Shown: positions 7,691-15,993, counted from the stretch's first letter. The stretch is DNA of 38,937 nucleotides from Streptomyces ureilyticus (GCF_011045025.1 NZ_JAAKZX010000085.1:1-38937); one strand, 5' to 3'. A program made the numbers and translations. The notes: generated by a model from the sequence alone, not told the origin.

Positions 7691-7732
7691 AGCCGACAAG
7701 GGAATAATGTCGGCTCTGTCACATAATGTGAC
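7691..7732 (-). promoter_or_regulatory. Leader hairpin and operator-like palindrome upstream of Q-rich gene
   Basis: Two adjacent inverted repeats lie upstream of the Q-rich start. AGCCGACA / TGTCGGCT (7691-7698 and 7708-7715, 9-nt loop) would form a stem. GTCACAT / ATGTGAC around a single A (7718-7732) looks like a repressor operator. The AT-rich TTATTCC between the arms, read on the minus strand, could be part of a -10 element. The binding protein is unknown. Confidence 0.5.
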
Positions 7733-8598
7733 GACCTCGAAGCTAGGTCGGCGCCGACTCGCCCGCAATCGGACGACTCGATCCTGGAGCAGGGATCCCT
7801 CGGCTGGACCGCGGACCACCACACGGTTCTCCGGCAGCGAAAAGGGCCGCACGACTGGTATCAGGTCACAGGACCAGGACCGCCCGAGGGCGGGGCTCGT
7901 CCAACCGGATCACACCCGCCGTTCGAGTGACGTCATCGACAGCCGCTCGGTCCCCATGCATTCCGCTGCTCGTCGGGGAGACCGAGGGCCCACAACGTGG
8001 GGAAACAGCTCGGATTCCCTGGTGCAAGCGAGCGGTGTGCCGCTGACCTGTGAGCGATCCGAAAACGCGCACGCCCGCGCCGGCCGCCGTTCTCTGCGGC
8101 ACCGCGAGCGCCAAGAGACCGACGCCGAGGGCGCCACGGCCCGGGTGTCGATCGCCCTCGACGCAATGTCGTTTCGACTCATGCGCGCGACGCGGCTGTT
8201 CCTCACTGGAGGCGGCCAGATCATCAGCCGCACCAGCTACCACCGGAACTAGCACGCTCGCCCTGTCCCCGTGCTCACCAACACGCCGCTTGTGAAGCGG
8301 CACCCGTACGGCCTGCGGCATTCGACGCTGCCGAAGGGGGTGGCCCAGCTCCGCGTTGTGATCTGGGCCTATGACCGGAACGGCCCGTCGACCGCGCGGG
8401 TTTCAACCCGCTGCGAAGAGTCCGGCGCTGACAGGCGCCCGCTAGCCGGGTTGCGGGCGACGGCCGGGCGCCGGTGAAGGAGTGCTGGGCCTCCGGGCGC
8501 CCAGGCCGCCTGCGACCTGCATCTGCCCCGGCCGACCGTGATGGGCGTCATTCGTGCCCAGAATCGCGAGGTCGTCGAGGCGCCGCTGCCCGAGGCGC
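7733..8598. other. No recognisable gene
   Basis: Overlapping open frames exist on both strands (for example 7866-8321 minus and 8050-8295 plus), but none has a family signature, a convincing ribosome site or consistent third-position bias. A plus-strand stretch around 8510-8600 (DLHLPRPTVMGVIRAQNREVVEAPLPEAL) looks weakly coding and may be the tail of a lost gene. Confidence 0.4.
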
Positions 8599-8648
8599 TT
8601 GCCACTCGGAAACCGATCGGTATACGCTACTTGAAACCGATCGGTTTC
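8599..8648 (+). promoter_or_regulatory. Promoter overlapped by two TetR-type operators
   Basis: TTGCCA (8599-8604), a 16-bp spacer and TATACG (8621-8626) form a plausible sigma-70-like promoter. A 10-bp palindrome ACCGATCGGT (8612-8621) lies between the two boxes. A perfect 16-bp palindrome GAAACCGATCGGTTTC (8633-8648) covers the expected transcription start. Centres are 24 bp apart. This is the classic arrangement for repression by a TetR-family protein, controlling the NmrA-like gene that starts at 8725. No TetR gene is adjacent. Confidence 0.7.
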
Positions 8649-8724
8649 CAAAAGAGTCTCGATCGCCGGGGCTGATTCAGAGATCAGTCTCGAACGTGCG
8701 TACTCAACCTCCGGAGTCGTTTCC

Positions 8725-9822
8725 ATGTCTTCTCACGCCACCTCCAGAATCTTCGTGATCGGCGGTACAGGGGCTCAAGGGATGCCCATCGTTCGCTCTC
8801 TCGTCGCCGACAAGAAATACTCCGTCCGGGTTCTCACCCGCGATTCCAGCTCCCCCCGAGCCCAAGCGCTCCTCGCGCTCGGCAACGTCTCCCTCCTTGA
8901 AGGGTCGTTCGCCGACGAGGATGTGCTGCGGGAAGGGTTCCGTGGCTGCGACGGCGTATTCATCAACATCGACGGGTTCAACACCGGTGAGAAAACGGAG
9001 ACCTACTGGGCCATCCGCACCTACGAGATGGCGATTGAGGCAGGAATCAAGTTCTTCGTCTACGGAAACCTCGACTACGCCCTCAAGAAGTCAGGCTACG
9101 ACTCCAGGTTCCGCACCGGCCACTATGACGGCAAGGGCCGCATGGCCGAATGGGTACTGTTCCAGAACGAAAAGAACAGTGACAGGATGGGGGCGGCGGT
9201 CTTCACTTCGGGCCCCTACATCGAGATGGTGATCTCACCGCTCACACCCATGCAGCCCAGCGTCGAGGACGGCGTCGTCACGTGGCGAGTCCCTCTCGGC
9301 GACGGAGCAGTTCCCCACGTCGCTCTCGAAGACTGCGGATACTACGTTCGCTGGCTCTTCGACCACCCGGAGCGCTCTAATGGCATGGACCTTGAAGTCG
9401 CTATCGAGCACGTGACCTATGCCGATATGGCTGCGGCGTTCGAAAAGGTCACCGGGCATCCGGCACAGTACATCGACACTGACCTGGACACCTATTGGAG
9501 CAGTCCGGACCTGGCGGGACTCGTCGATGCCCCTGCCGGATACAACACCGATCCCAACGACAAAAGCACCATGAGCTTCCGCGACAACTTCACGGGCTTC
9601 TGGAACGTGTGGAAGCACGGAATCATCACCAGGGATTACGCTCTGCTCGACGAAATTCACCCCAACAGGATCAAGAGCGCTGAGGAATGGTTCCGTCGAG
9701 AAGACCAGGCGGGACGGGACTCCGGCAAGGGAAGTCTCTGGGAGAGGGTCCAGCCGGAGAATTGGAGCAGCGACTCCGCGGTCCTCAAAAGCAGTGCGGA
9801 TTTCAGGACGGGCAAGTTGTAA
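8725..9822 (+). CDS. NmrA-like NAD(P)-binding protein
   Basis: 365 residues of the atypical short-chain dehydrogenase/NmrA family. IFVIGGTGAQGMPIVRSL is the Rossmann dinucleotide motif (GGTGxxG), followed by VRVLTRDSSS (an NADP-selecting basic position), a conserved LLEGSFAD..VLREGFRGCDGVFIN, and FTSGPYIEMV. Unlike true dehydrogenases it shows no clear YxxxK pair, as in NmrA redox-sensor proteins. Likely role: NAD(P)H-dependent reductase or redox sensor in the cytoplasm. ATG 8725 has GGAG upstream. Expression is probably derepressed through the two palindromes at 8612-8648. The protein is longer than bacterial NmrA-like proteins of the QorB type and resembles fungal-type NmrA-like proteins; coding GC also looks lower than its neighbours, hinting at acquisition. 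Confidence 0.8.
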   Translation: MSSHATSRIFVIGGTGAQGMPIVRSLVADKKYSVRVLTRDSSSPRAQALLALGNVSLLEGSFADEDVLREGFRGCDGVFINIDGFNTGEKTETYWAIRTYEMAIEAGIKFFVYGNLDYALKKSGYDSRFRTGHYDGKGRMAEWVLFQNEKNSDRMGAAVFTSGPYIEMVISPLTPMQPSVEDGVVTWRVPLGDGAVPHVALEDCGYYVRWLFDHPERSNGMDLEVAIEHVTYADMAAAFEKVTGHPAQYIDTDLDTYWSSPDLAGLVDAPAGYNTDPNDKSTMSFRDNFTGFWNVWKHGIITRDYALLDEIHPNRIKSAEEWFRREDQAGRDSGKGSLWERVQPENWSSDSAVLKSSADFRTGKL

Positions 9823-9872
9823 ACGGTTGGTGGGGGTGGTGGTGCCGGCGTACACGTGAACGTAGTCGAGTG

Positions 9873-9899
9873 GCCCGGGCGCCTGTGATTCCCCCGGGC
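9873..9899. terminator. Bidirectional hairpin between convergent genes
   Basis: Arms GCCCGGG (9873-9879) and CCCGGGC (9893-9899) with a 13-nt loop, 50 bp after the NmrA stop and 140 bp beyond the CocE stop. There is no U-run, as is common in Streptomyces. Confidence 0.45.
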
Positions 9900-10038
9900 T
9901 ACCCGACCAGAGACCCCCGTGCCCCGAGGATCTCGGCTTGGTCGGCCAGGGAGAGTCCGGGGCCGTCATCTGGAAGGCAAGACCGCCCCTGGTGGCCGCC
10001 TGCCGATCGAAGGCGCCGGGTGAGGTAGACGCTGGGAC

Positions 10039-11649
10039 TCAGCGGCGCTCCCGCACCGGCAGGATGATCGCCGAGGGGTGTGCCGGGTCGTGGTGGACGG
10101 ACTGGTCGGCGGCCCGGAGCGTGGTCGCGGTGGCGAGGGGTTCGCCGGTGCCGGGGTTGCGGGCGTAGCGGGGGAAGGCGCCGCTGGAGACCTGGACCCG
10201 GATGCGGTGCCCTTGCTTGAAGCGGTACGCCGTCGGCCACAACGAGACGGTGGCGCAGGTGAGTTCGTCGGCGTCGGTCAGGCTGGTCAGGCCGTCGCAG
10301 ATGTTGTGCGAGCGGCCGTCGGGGTCTACGTCGCACAGTCGGACGAAGACGTCCGCGTGCGCCAGGCTGGACCGGAACCAGATCTCGGCGCTCACCTCGC
10401 CGACGACTTCGACGTCCTCGTCGAGGGCGGGCGTCGTGTAGGTGAGGACATCGGCGCGGGCCTCCAGAGCGCTGTTGTCGACACGGCCGCAGTCCTTGAC
10501 CAGGCGCGCTCCACCGACGGCCGGGGTGGGGTCGGCCGGGTCGTAACGGTACTGGTCGGGCGCCGACTCCTCGGGCTGATCTGCGGAGAGCGCGCCGTGG
10601 GCACCGAGATGGAACGGCCGTGCCGAGTAGCCGCTCGGCGGCCAGGACGCGAAGTCGCGCCAGGTGTCCTCGCCCATCACGTACAGCCGGACCGGCGCGC
10701 GGTGGGGCGGCTCCTCACCGCGCGCGTGGGGGAGGCCGAACTCCAGGGCCTCGTCGATGACGACGTTGTTGAACTCCGCGTGCGTCCACGGCCCGATCGT
10801 CAGCCGTGCCGAGCGTCCGGCCTGTTGCAGAACCTGGAAGTCGCGCAGCTGACCGGGCAGGAAGACGTCGTACCAGCCGCCGATGGAACTGACCGGCACG
10901 GTCACGTCGGCCACCCGGTCCCGGTGATCGAAGCCGGTCCAGCGCGGGGATTGGGCGTCGTGGGCGAGGATGTCCTGGATGTAGTCGGACCGGTGGCCGA
11001 GGGCTGCGATGTCGGCCTGGTTCAACGGCAGCGTGTGCAGCGCGCGGGCGGTCTTCTTGGCCTGGGCCGGCCTGCGGAGCAACGCCAGGGGCAGTTCCTG
11101 GGTGGCCACCAGCACACCCCAGCCGAACGGCGTCTCCAGCGACATGCCGTCCTCGCGGAGGAACTCCAGCGTCAGCGCCGACTCGGTCACCTGCGGGATC
11201 ATCGCCTTGACCTGTGACGGCAGGCGGTCGGCGACAGCCCACTGGCTGTGTCCCAGGTAGCTCATGCCGAACAGGACGATCGCGTCACCGAACCAGGGCT
11301 GCTTGACCGTCCAGTCGAGGGTCGCCAGGCCGTCCTCGCGCTCCTGTCGCAGCGGGTCGAACGTCCCGCCCGAACCGAAGCCGCCCCGGGTGCTCTGGAT
11401 CAGCACCTGGTACCCGCGTTCGGCCAGTGGTCGGGCCATGACCGTGCCGACGACGCCGGCCCGCCCGTAAGGGGAGCGGAAGACGGCTGTCGGCAGCCCC
11501 TCGCCACCGCCCTTGGGCGCCCACCGGTCGGCCAGCAGGTCGACTCCGTCGGGCATCGGGACCCGAAGATCCCGCTCGACGACCAGGTCCCGGGTCGGCG
11601 GCGCGGCCAGCTTCAGCCGGCGCTGGATGAGGTGACTGAGCAGGCTCAT
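10039..11649 (-). CDS. CocE/NonD family hydrolase
   Basis: 536 residues of the CocE/NonD (X-Pro dipeptidyl-peptidase S15-like) alpha/beta hydrolase family, which cleaves esters or amides. The nucleophile elbow is GMSYLG. Upstream are RSPYGR and STRGGFGSGG, the usual oxyanion-side motifs. The second half is the C-terminal jelly-roll domain (VDNSALEARADVLTYTTPALDEDVEVVGEVSAEIWFRSS, quoted here as two overlapping motifs; YRFKQGHRIRVQVSS; FPRYARNPGTG). No signal peptide, so cytoplasmic. The start ATG 11649 overlaps the stop of the upstream TetR gene by 4 bp (ATGA), with GGAG upstream, which implies translational coupling and joint expression. Length is typical and it appears intact. The substrate is unknown. 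Confidence 0.85.
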   Translation of the reverse strand: MSLLSHLIQRRLKLAAPPTRDLVVERDLRVPMPDGVDLLADRWAPKGGGEGLPTAVFRSPYGRAGVVGTVMARPLAERGYQVLIQSTRGGFGSGGTFDPLRQEREDGLATLDWTVKQPWFGDAIVLFGMSYLGHSQWAVADRLPSQVKAMIPQVTESALTLEFLREDGMSLETPFGWGVLVATQELPLALLRRPAQAKKTARALHTLPLNQADIAALGHRSDYIQDILAHDAQSPRWTGFDHRDRVADVTVPVSSIGGWYDVFLPGQLRDFQVLQQAGRSARLTIGPWTHAEFNNVVIDEALEFGLPHARGEEPPHRAPVRLYVMGEDTWRDFASWPPSGYSARPFHLGAHGALSADQPEESAPDQYRYDPADPTPAVGGARLVKDCGRVDNSALEARADVLTYTTPALDEDVEVVGEVSAEIWFRSSLAHADVFVRLCDVDPDGRSHNICDGLTSLTDADELTCATVSLWPTAYRFKQGHRIRVQVSSGAFPRYARNPGTGEPLATATTLRAADQSVHHDPAHPSAIILPVRERR

Positions 11650-12275
11650 TGGGGGGTCTCCAGGTCTGGTGTGCTGGGGGTGGGGCGCAGGGCGGCGATG
11701 AGGACCGACAGGATGCGCATGAGTCGATCGGTGAATGCCTGGGGTTCCAGCGGATCCGCGCCGTCCACGATCCAGGTCGTGAAGAAGGCGGATCCCGCGC
11801 CAGCCAGGCACGTGGCGAGATCCTCGACGATCTGCGGGTCGAGCCGGTCGCCGAACATCTGCTGGACGTGCTGCCGGTTGACCGGCAGCAGCAGCCCGAT
11901 CAGCCCCCGGTCCAGCGGGAACCCGCACGATCCGGTCAACAGGGCTTTGTAGAACACCCGGTGGTCGGCGAAGTGCCGCGCCGTGGCCAGCGTCTGCTCG
12001 CGTGCGGTCGTCCCGGGCGCGGCGTCGGCGAGTTGTGGCAGCAGTTCACGGCGCGCGAGATCGAGACCTGCCTCCAGCAGCAGGGCATCGCGGTCGCCGA
12101 AGTGCTGATAGACGACCCGCCGGCTCACGTCCGCTGCCTCGGCGATGTCCGAAAGCGGGACGGCCGCCGTTCCCCGTTCAGTGACCAGCTCGACCGCGGC
12201 CCGCATGAGTGCCGCCCTCGACCGGCGTACGCGCCGGTCCAGAGCGGGGGACTGTGCCTCTGACTGCGTCTGCAT
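11646..12275 (-). CDS. TetR family regulator of the CocE-like hydrolase
   Basis: 209 residues. The N-terminal helix-turn-helix reads AAVELVTERG..LSDIAEAADVSRRVVYQHFGDRDALL, a standard TetR DNA-binding domain; the rest is the helical ligand-binding domain. It is the first gene of a two-gene unit with the hydrolase, so it probably represses its own operon and responds to a substrate or product of that enzyme. ATG 12275 (MQTQSEA) is preferred; a GTG at 12290 would start inside the palindromic operator. There is no clear ribosome site upstream of either, so the message may be leaderless. Confidence 0.8.
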   Translation of the reverse strand: MQTQSEAQSPALDRRVRRSRAALMRAAVELVTERGTAAVPLSDIAEAADVSRRVVYQHFGDRDALLLEAGLDLARRELLPQLADAAPGTTAREQTLATARHFADHRVFYKALLTGSCGFPLDRGLIGLLLPVNRQHVQQMFGDRLDPQIVEDLATCLAGAGSAFFTTWIVDGADPLEPQAFTDRLMRILSVLIAALRPTPSTPDLETPQ

Positions 12276-12285
12276 AACCAGATAA

Positions 12286-12299
12286 TGCACAGGTGTGCA
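12286..12299. promoter_or_regulatory. Operator-like palindrome upstream of TetR gene
   Basis: TGCACA-GG-TGTGCA, perfect 6-bp arms, starting 11 bp upstream of the regulator's ATG. Its position fits autorepression by the adjacent TetR protein. Confidence 0.55.
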
Positions 12300-12389
12300 A
12301 AAAAGAACAAGTGTCCCTTAACGAGGGCTGACACAATGAGGCGGATTGCTCCTGTTTGCCGTGTCCGGGCGGGAGTTGAGGTTCGGTCC

Positions 12390-12811
12390 GGTGTGGGGGC
12401 ATCGCCGTGGATCGTGTCGGATGAACTGTGGGATCACCTGGAGCCGCTGCTGCCCCAGCGTGAGCGCAGGTTCCGGTATCGGGTCGCAAGCCGTTGCCGG
12501 ACCGGGACGTGCTGGGCGGGATCTTGGTTGTACGTGCTGCATGCGGGATCCAATGGAAGTCTGCCGCAGGATCTCGGTCTCGATTCGGGCATGACATGTT
12601 GGCGGCGGCTGCGGGACTGGAACGAGGCCGGCGTGTGGCAGCGGCCGCACGAGGTCCTGCTGGCCGAGTTGAACGCGGCCCCCACGGCTGGACTGGTCCC
12701 GCTGTGTGGTCGACTCCTCCCACGTCAGGGCACCAAATAGGGGGAGCCACACGGGCCCATCGCCGGTCGACCGAGGCCGGGCCGGCTCGAAGCATCACCT
12801 GGGTGAACAAC
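12390..12811 (+). pseudogene. IS5-family transposase remnant
   Basis: Reads WIVSDELWDHLEPLLPQRERRFRY, then (shifted) PDRDVLGGIL, then back to SGMTCWRRLRDWNEAGVWQ and EVLLAELNAA, then (shifted again) VDSSHVRA and SPVDRGRAGSKHHL. This is the first half of a Streptomyces IS5-family transposase, including the first DDE Asp (VDSSHVRA). At least two frameshifts are present and the C-terminal half with the other catalytic residues is missing after base 12811. No terminal repeats are found. Inactive. Confidence 0.85.
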
Positions 12812-12816
12812 CCCGG

Positions 12817-12892
12817 CTAGGTCTCGACCATGGCCCCGCGCTCGACCAGCCGCTTGAGCTTCAGGCGGACGTTGTCGGGCGCGGATCTCCAC
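12817..12892 (-). pseudogene. Small fragment with winged-helix-like tail
   Basis: Minus-strand reading RSAPDNVRLKLKRLVERGAMVET then stop. This resembles the C-terminal helix of small DNA-binding hypothetical proteins that recur beside Streptomyces insertion sequences. Too short to assign. Confidence 0.3.
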
Positions 12893-12941
12893 GTCTGTCG
12901 ACTCGCACACCGACGTTCCCGCCGGCATCTGATCCCGCGCG

Positions 12942-13805
12942 TCACTGACTGTTCTGCAGAAGGCAGATGGCGAGGATCGCGGCCATCGACGACAGCGTGT
13001 TCGCGCCGAAGTCGATACTCGGTGTTGCGGGGTCGTCGACCTGGAAGTTGATGGGTGTCCCGTTCTCGAGGCTGTTGGCGAACTGCCGCGATGCCTCGCC
13101 CCAGCTGTTCATCAGCTCCGCGTCGGCAACGTTGACGACCGTCTCACCTGCGCCGTTGGAGCCGAAGGCCTCCCTGAAGTCCTGGCGCAGCGGCTCGAAC
13201 CTCGCGCCTTCCGAGATCATCATGACGAACACCATGATCGACCGGGCTGCCGTGTTCACGTTGGCGTTCCCCCGCAGGTTCTCGTACGCATTGTCCACCA
13301 CCTGCTGATTGTGCCTCATGTTGGCCCGCGCCTGGCCGCCACGCGACTCTAGGTCCCCGTAGCTGCCCGTGAAGCCGAAGGTGCCGGAAGGCACCGCCGA
13401 GTTGGGGTCGGGGTCGTCGCCCTTGAAGTAGATGGGCGAAGCGCTGCCCCGTCCATCCCTGACCTGGTAGCCGATGATGAACAGGTCCCGCGCCCGCACG
13501 ATCAGGCGGACGTTGTTGCCGTCCGAACTCTCGGGCAGGTCACTGGCCCGCAGGTCGATGGCGAAGAGATTCCTGGGGGAGGTGTCCAGACTGGGGTCGG
13601 TCTGCAGCACCCCTTCCCGCAGCACCCTGCCGCCGGTCGCCCGCTGTCGTACGGCTTGGATCATGTCGTCGTACGCCTTTTGGCCGCCACTGATGTCCCA
13701 GGTGATGTCGTTGCCGTCATCGATGGCGCTGGCCTTCTCCTGGAACTGCGGGACCACCACCGCGGCACCACCCAGCAGCGTGGCAACGGCGAGGAAGAGG
13801 ACCAT
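12942..13805 (-). CDS. Secreted ribosome-inactivating protein (rRNA N-glycosidase)
   Basis: 287 residues. The ricin/Shiga-toxin A-chain signature is clear: MMISEGARFEPL at residues 195-206, with catalytic Glu199 and Arg202. Other active-site positions are in place: Tyr113 in FIIGYQV, Tyr149 in FTGSYGDLE (compare GGNYDRLE in ricin) and Trp235 in NSWGEAS. The family removes one adenine from the sarcin-ricin loop of large-subunit rRNA, stopping translation. Residues 1-27 form a hydrophobic signal segment ending AxA (EKASA), so the protein should be exported. ATG 13805 has AGGA 6 bp upstream. The n-region lacks positive charge, but the sequence just upstream would read HKRRSRWLTRKF in frame (see findings). 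No immunity gene is obvious. Flanked by IS5 fragments on both sides. Confidence 0.85.
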   Translation of the reverse strand: MVLFLAVATLLGGAAVVVPQFQEKASAIDDGNDITWDISGGQKAYDDMIQAVRQRATGGRVLREGVLQTDPSLDTSPRNLFAIDLRASDLPESSDGNNVRLIVRARDLFIIGYQVRDGRGSASPIYFKGDDPDPNSAVPSGTFGFTGSYGDLESRGGQARANMRHNQQVVDNAYENLRGNANVNTAARSIMVFVMMISEGARFEPLRQDFREAFGSNGAGETVVNVADAELMNSWGEASRQFANSLENGTPINFQVDDPATPSIDFGANTLSSMAAILAICLLQNSQ

Positions 13806-14216
13806 GAACTTCCTGGTCAGCCAGCGGGAACGGCGTTTGTGACCCGGGCCGCCGACCCGCTCGACAGGGGACGTTTATTTCATGGGCATGCCAACGCTCA
13901 CTTTCCTGCGACGACTCGTGGACGAGTCATGGACGTCTTCGGGGACGGTCGGCGCTCAGCACTGCGGAGCAGCCCGGAGAGCGATCGGACGTCCGGGTCG
14001 CTTGGTGCCCCGCGCCGTTCGGTAAAGTCTTGGCCAAGGGGCCGGAACCCCGACAGAGGCAAATATCCCAACCCGCCAGTATCGAGAGACCGGGATCTGA
14101 CTTGAACAGCTCCTGGCCTCGCCCCGGCCGACGGACCTGTAACAGCGGTCGACGACAGCCGTCGGGGCGCGAAGAACAGCAGGCGGATCACGAATTCGTA
14201 CGCGCGAACTCGGGCT
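13806..14216. other. Upstream region of the RIP gene, no other gene
   Basis: Contains a possible older start for the RIP gene (ATG 13889 behind AGGAAAGTGAG, followed by an in-frame TAA at 13875-13877). Beyond about 13920 I see no coding signature on either strand. Confidence 0.4.
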
Positions 14217-14444
14217 CCTTCTGTAATTCACCACGCCGGGTGGCGGGAAGTCGTGCGGGAGCAGGTCCCACTGGCAACCGGTGCGGCCCTCGTAGAGCAG
14301 CCCGTTGACGATCTCCGGCATCGCGAACCGGCCCTGATGACCGCTGGCCGAGGGGTGCGCGGCCTTCCACGCGGTGATCACCGGCTCCACGAGCGCCCAC
14401 TGCTCGTCGCTCACGTCGGTCTTGTAGGGCTTGCGCTCGCTCAC
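14217..14444 (-). pseudogene. IS5-family transposase, N-terminal fragment
   Basis: Starts MSERKPYKTDVSDEQWALVEP and continues to GRFAMPEIVNGLLYEGRTGCQWDLLPHDFPPPGVV, the typical N-terminal DUF4096 domain of another IS5 subgroup (different from the one at 12390). Similarity ends at about 14217; the DDE domain is gone. With the fragment at 12390-12811 it brackets the ribosome-inactivating-protein gene, in opposite orientation. Confidence 0.85.
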
Positions 14445-14536
14445 GGTGCCGAGCCCAGCATGCTCATGGCCGCCGACCGGCAGGGATGCAGCACTGGTAC
14501 ACGGTCAGGTGACGACAAAACTCCTATGGACTCTCA

Positions 14537-14671
14537 TACGGCCCTCTGAACGACTCCGCCTCGTGGCCTATCCGTGCCGCCCGCGTAGTAGGCGGCCGAC
14601 GCCTTCACCGCGTCCTCGACCGCCTGCGCATAGGCGGCGGCATCCACGATCACAGCTGCAGGTGTTGTCAT
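14537..14671 (-). pseudogene. Probable NAD+ DNA-ligase-like N-terminal scrap
   Basis: A 44-codon frame starting MTTPAAVIVDAAAYAQAVEDAVKASAAYYAGG behind GGTGACGG, then unrelated residues to a TGA. The opening resembles the first helix of NAD-dependent ligase adenylation domains in Streptomyces (AAxYYAxG, normally followed by L-D-D-x-x-Y-D). If so, only the first ~32 residues survive. Family assignment is from memory and tentative. Confidence 0.3.
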
Positions 14672-14831
14672 GTCCGTCACCCTGCACCCCGCCACTGACA
14701 AGGCCCCTGGCACGCTGGACGGGCAGAAGGTCGCACGATGGGTTGCTGATCTGCTGGAGAAGGCGGGAAGACACCATCACGGCGACCGAACATGCCCCGG
14801 CGACGCCTCGCTTCCGGGAGCATCTTCGGTT

Positions 14832-15776
14832 TCAGTGAGCGATGTTGTCGATCAGTTCGCGGGCGCCTTGGCGGAGCAGGGCGACGGCGACGGAGGTTCC
14901 GAGGGTGGCGGGGTCGAGGCGGCCGGCCCATTCGTGGGCTTTGAGCTGGGTCTTGCCATCCGGGGTGAACACGCAGGCGCGCAGGGACAGTTCGCCGCCT
15001 CGTCCAGCCTTCGCGTAGCCGGCGATCGGCGAGTTGCAGTGGCCCTGGAGGACGTGGAGGAACATGCGTTCCGCGGTGGCTTCGCGGTGTGTGTCCGGGT
15101 CGCCGAGTGCGCTGACGGTGTCGATAACGGTTGTGTCGTCCTCGCGGCACTGGAGGGCGAGGATGCCCGCGCCGATCGGCGGCATCATCGTCTCGGGGGA
15201 GAGAATCTCGGTGATCGCGTCGGTGCGGGCGATGCGTTCGAGGCCGGAGACGGCGAGGAGCAGCGCGTCTGCCTCACCGGCCCCGAGTTTCTGCAGGCGC
15301 CGGTTGGCGTTGCCGCGGAACGGCACGCACTGAAGGTGCGGGTGGGTGGCGGCCAGCTGCGCGATGCGCCGTACGGAGGAGGTGCCGATCCGGGTTCTGG
15401 CCGGCAGTGCGTCGAGGGTGAGCCCGCCGGGGTGGATGAGGGCGTCGCGGATGTCGTCCCGCTTGAGGAACGCGGCGAACAGGGTGCCTGCCGGGAGCGG
15501 CCGGTCGGCGGGCACGTCCTTGACGCAGTGCACCGCCAGGTCGGCCTCGCCGGCCAGAAGTGCGGCGTCGACCTCCTTGGTGAACGCCCCCTTGCCCTCG
15601 ACCTGGGCGAGGTCGCCCATCCATTTGTCGCCGGTCGTCTTCACGGGGACGACCTCGGTGCGCACGCGGGGGTGGAGCGCGACCAGTTCGGCACGGACGC
15701 GCTCCACCTGGGCCAGGGCCATGGGCGAGTCGCGGGAGACGATTCGGATCAGCTCGGGAGCGGACATGCCGTTCAC
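14832..15776 (-). CDS. hemC: Hydroxymethylbilane synthase (porphobilinogen deaminase)
   Basis: 314 residues. The enzyme condenses four porphobilinogen molecules into hydroxymethylbilane in tetrapyrrole synthesis, in the cytosol. Motifs: IVSRDSPMALAQ (start of domain 1), VKTTGDKW, GKGAFTKE, HCVKDVPA with catalytic Asp87, RIGTSSVRRIAQL (substrate-binding Arg), FRGNANRRL, and LQGHCNSPIAGYA with the dipyrromethane-cofactor Cys247. GTG 15776 is chosen because GAAGG lies 6 bp upstream; ATG 15767 is the alternative. It is complete but stands alone, without the hemA/hemB/hemD neighbours of the main Streptomyces heme operon, and has divergent wording (HCVKDVPA rather than HSxKDVP), so it is probably a second, accessory copy. 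Confidence 0.9.
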   Translation of the reverse strand: MNGMSAPELIRIVSRDSPMALAQVERVRAELVALHPRVRTEVVPVKTTGDKWMGDLAQVEGKGAFTKEVDAALLAGEADLAVHCVKDVPADRPLPAGTLFAAFLKRDDIRDALIHPGGLTLDALPARTRIGTSSVRRIAQLAATHPHLQCVPFRGNANRRLQKLGAGEADALLLAVSGLERIARTDAITEILSPETMMPPIGAGILALQCREDDTTVIDTVSALGDPDTHREATAERMFLHVLQGHCNSPIAGYAKAGRGGELSLRACVFTPDGKTQLKAHEWAGRLDPATLGTSVAVALLRQGARELIDNIAH

Positions 15777-15993
15777 GATAGACCTTCAGATGCGCGCGCC
15801 GACCGACAGCCCGGATGCCCATCTCATCGGTGTGGCAAGGAGGTTGGGCTGCTCGGGCAGGTGTGCGAGGAAACCGTCGACGCGCCCCCCCCGGAGCCCT
15901 CTTCGAGAGCATCGGCCCCGTCCCGGGGGATCAGGAGGTGGTCAGGCTCATCGCCACGCGGCTACTCGTTCCATGCGGGGACGCGACGACGTC

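Noticed and set aside
6396..8252. 618-codon plus-strand frame with Leu-rich repeats (LLALLALLAL) around 7200-7600
   Set aside because: It is the antisense shadow of the pseudoprotease and the Gln codons (CAG read as CTG) of the Q-rich gene; no start signal or family motif.
10078..11217. 379-codon plus-strand frame
   Set aside because: Antisense to the CocE/NonD hydrolase, Gly/Val/Arg-biased composition typical of shadows in high-GC DNA.
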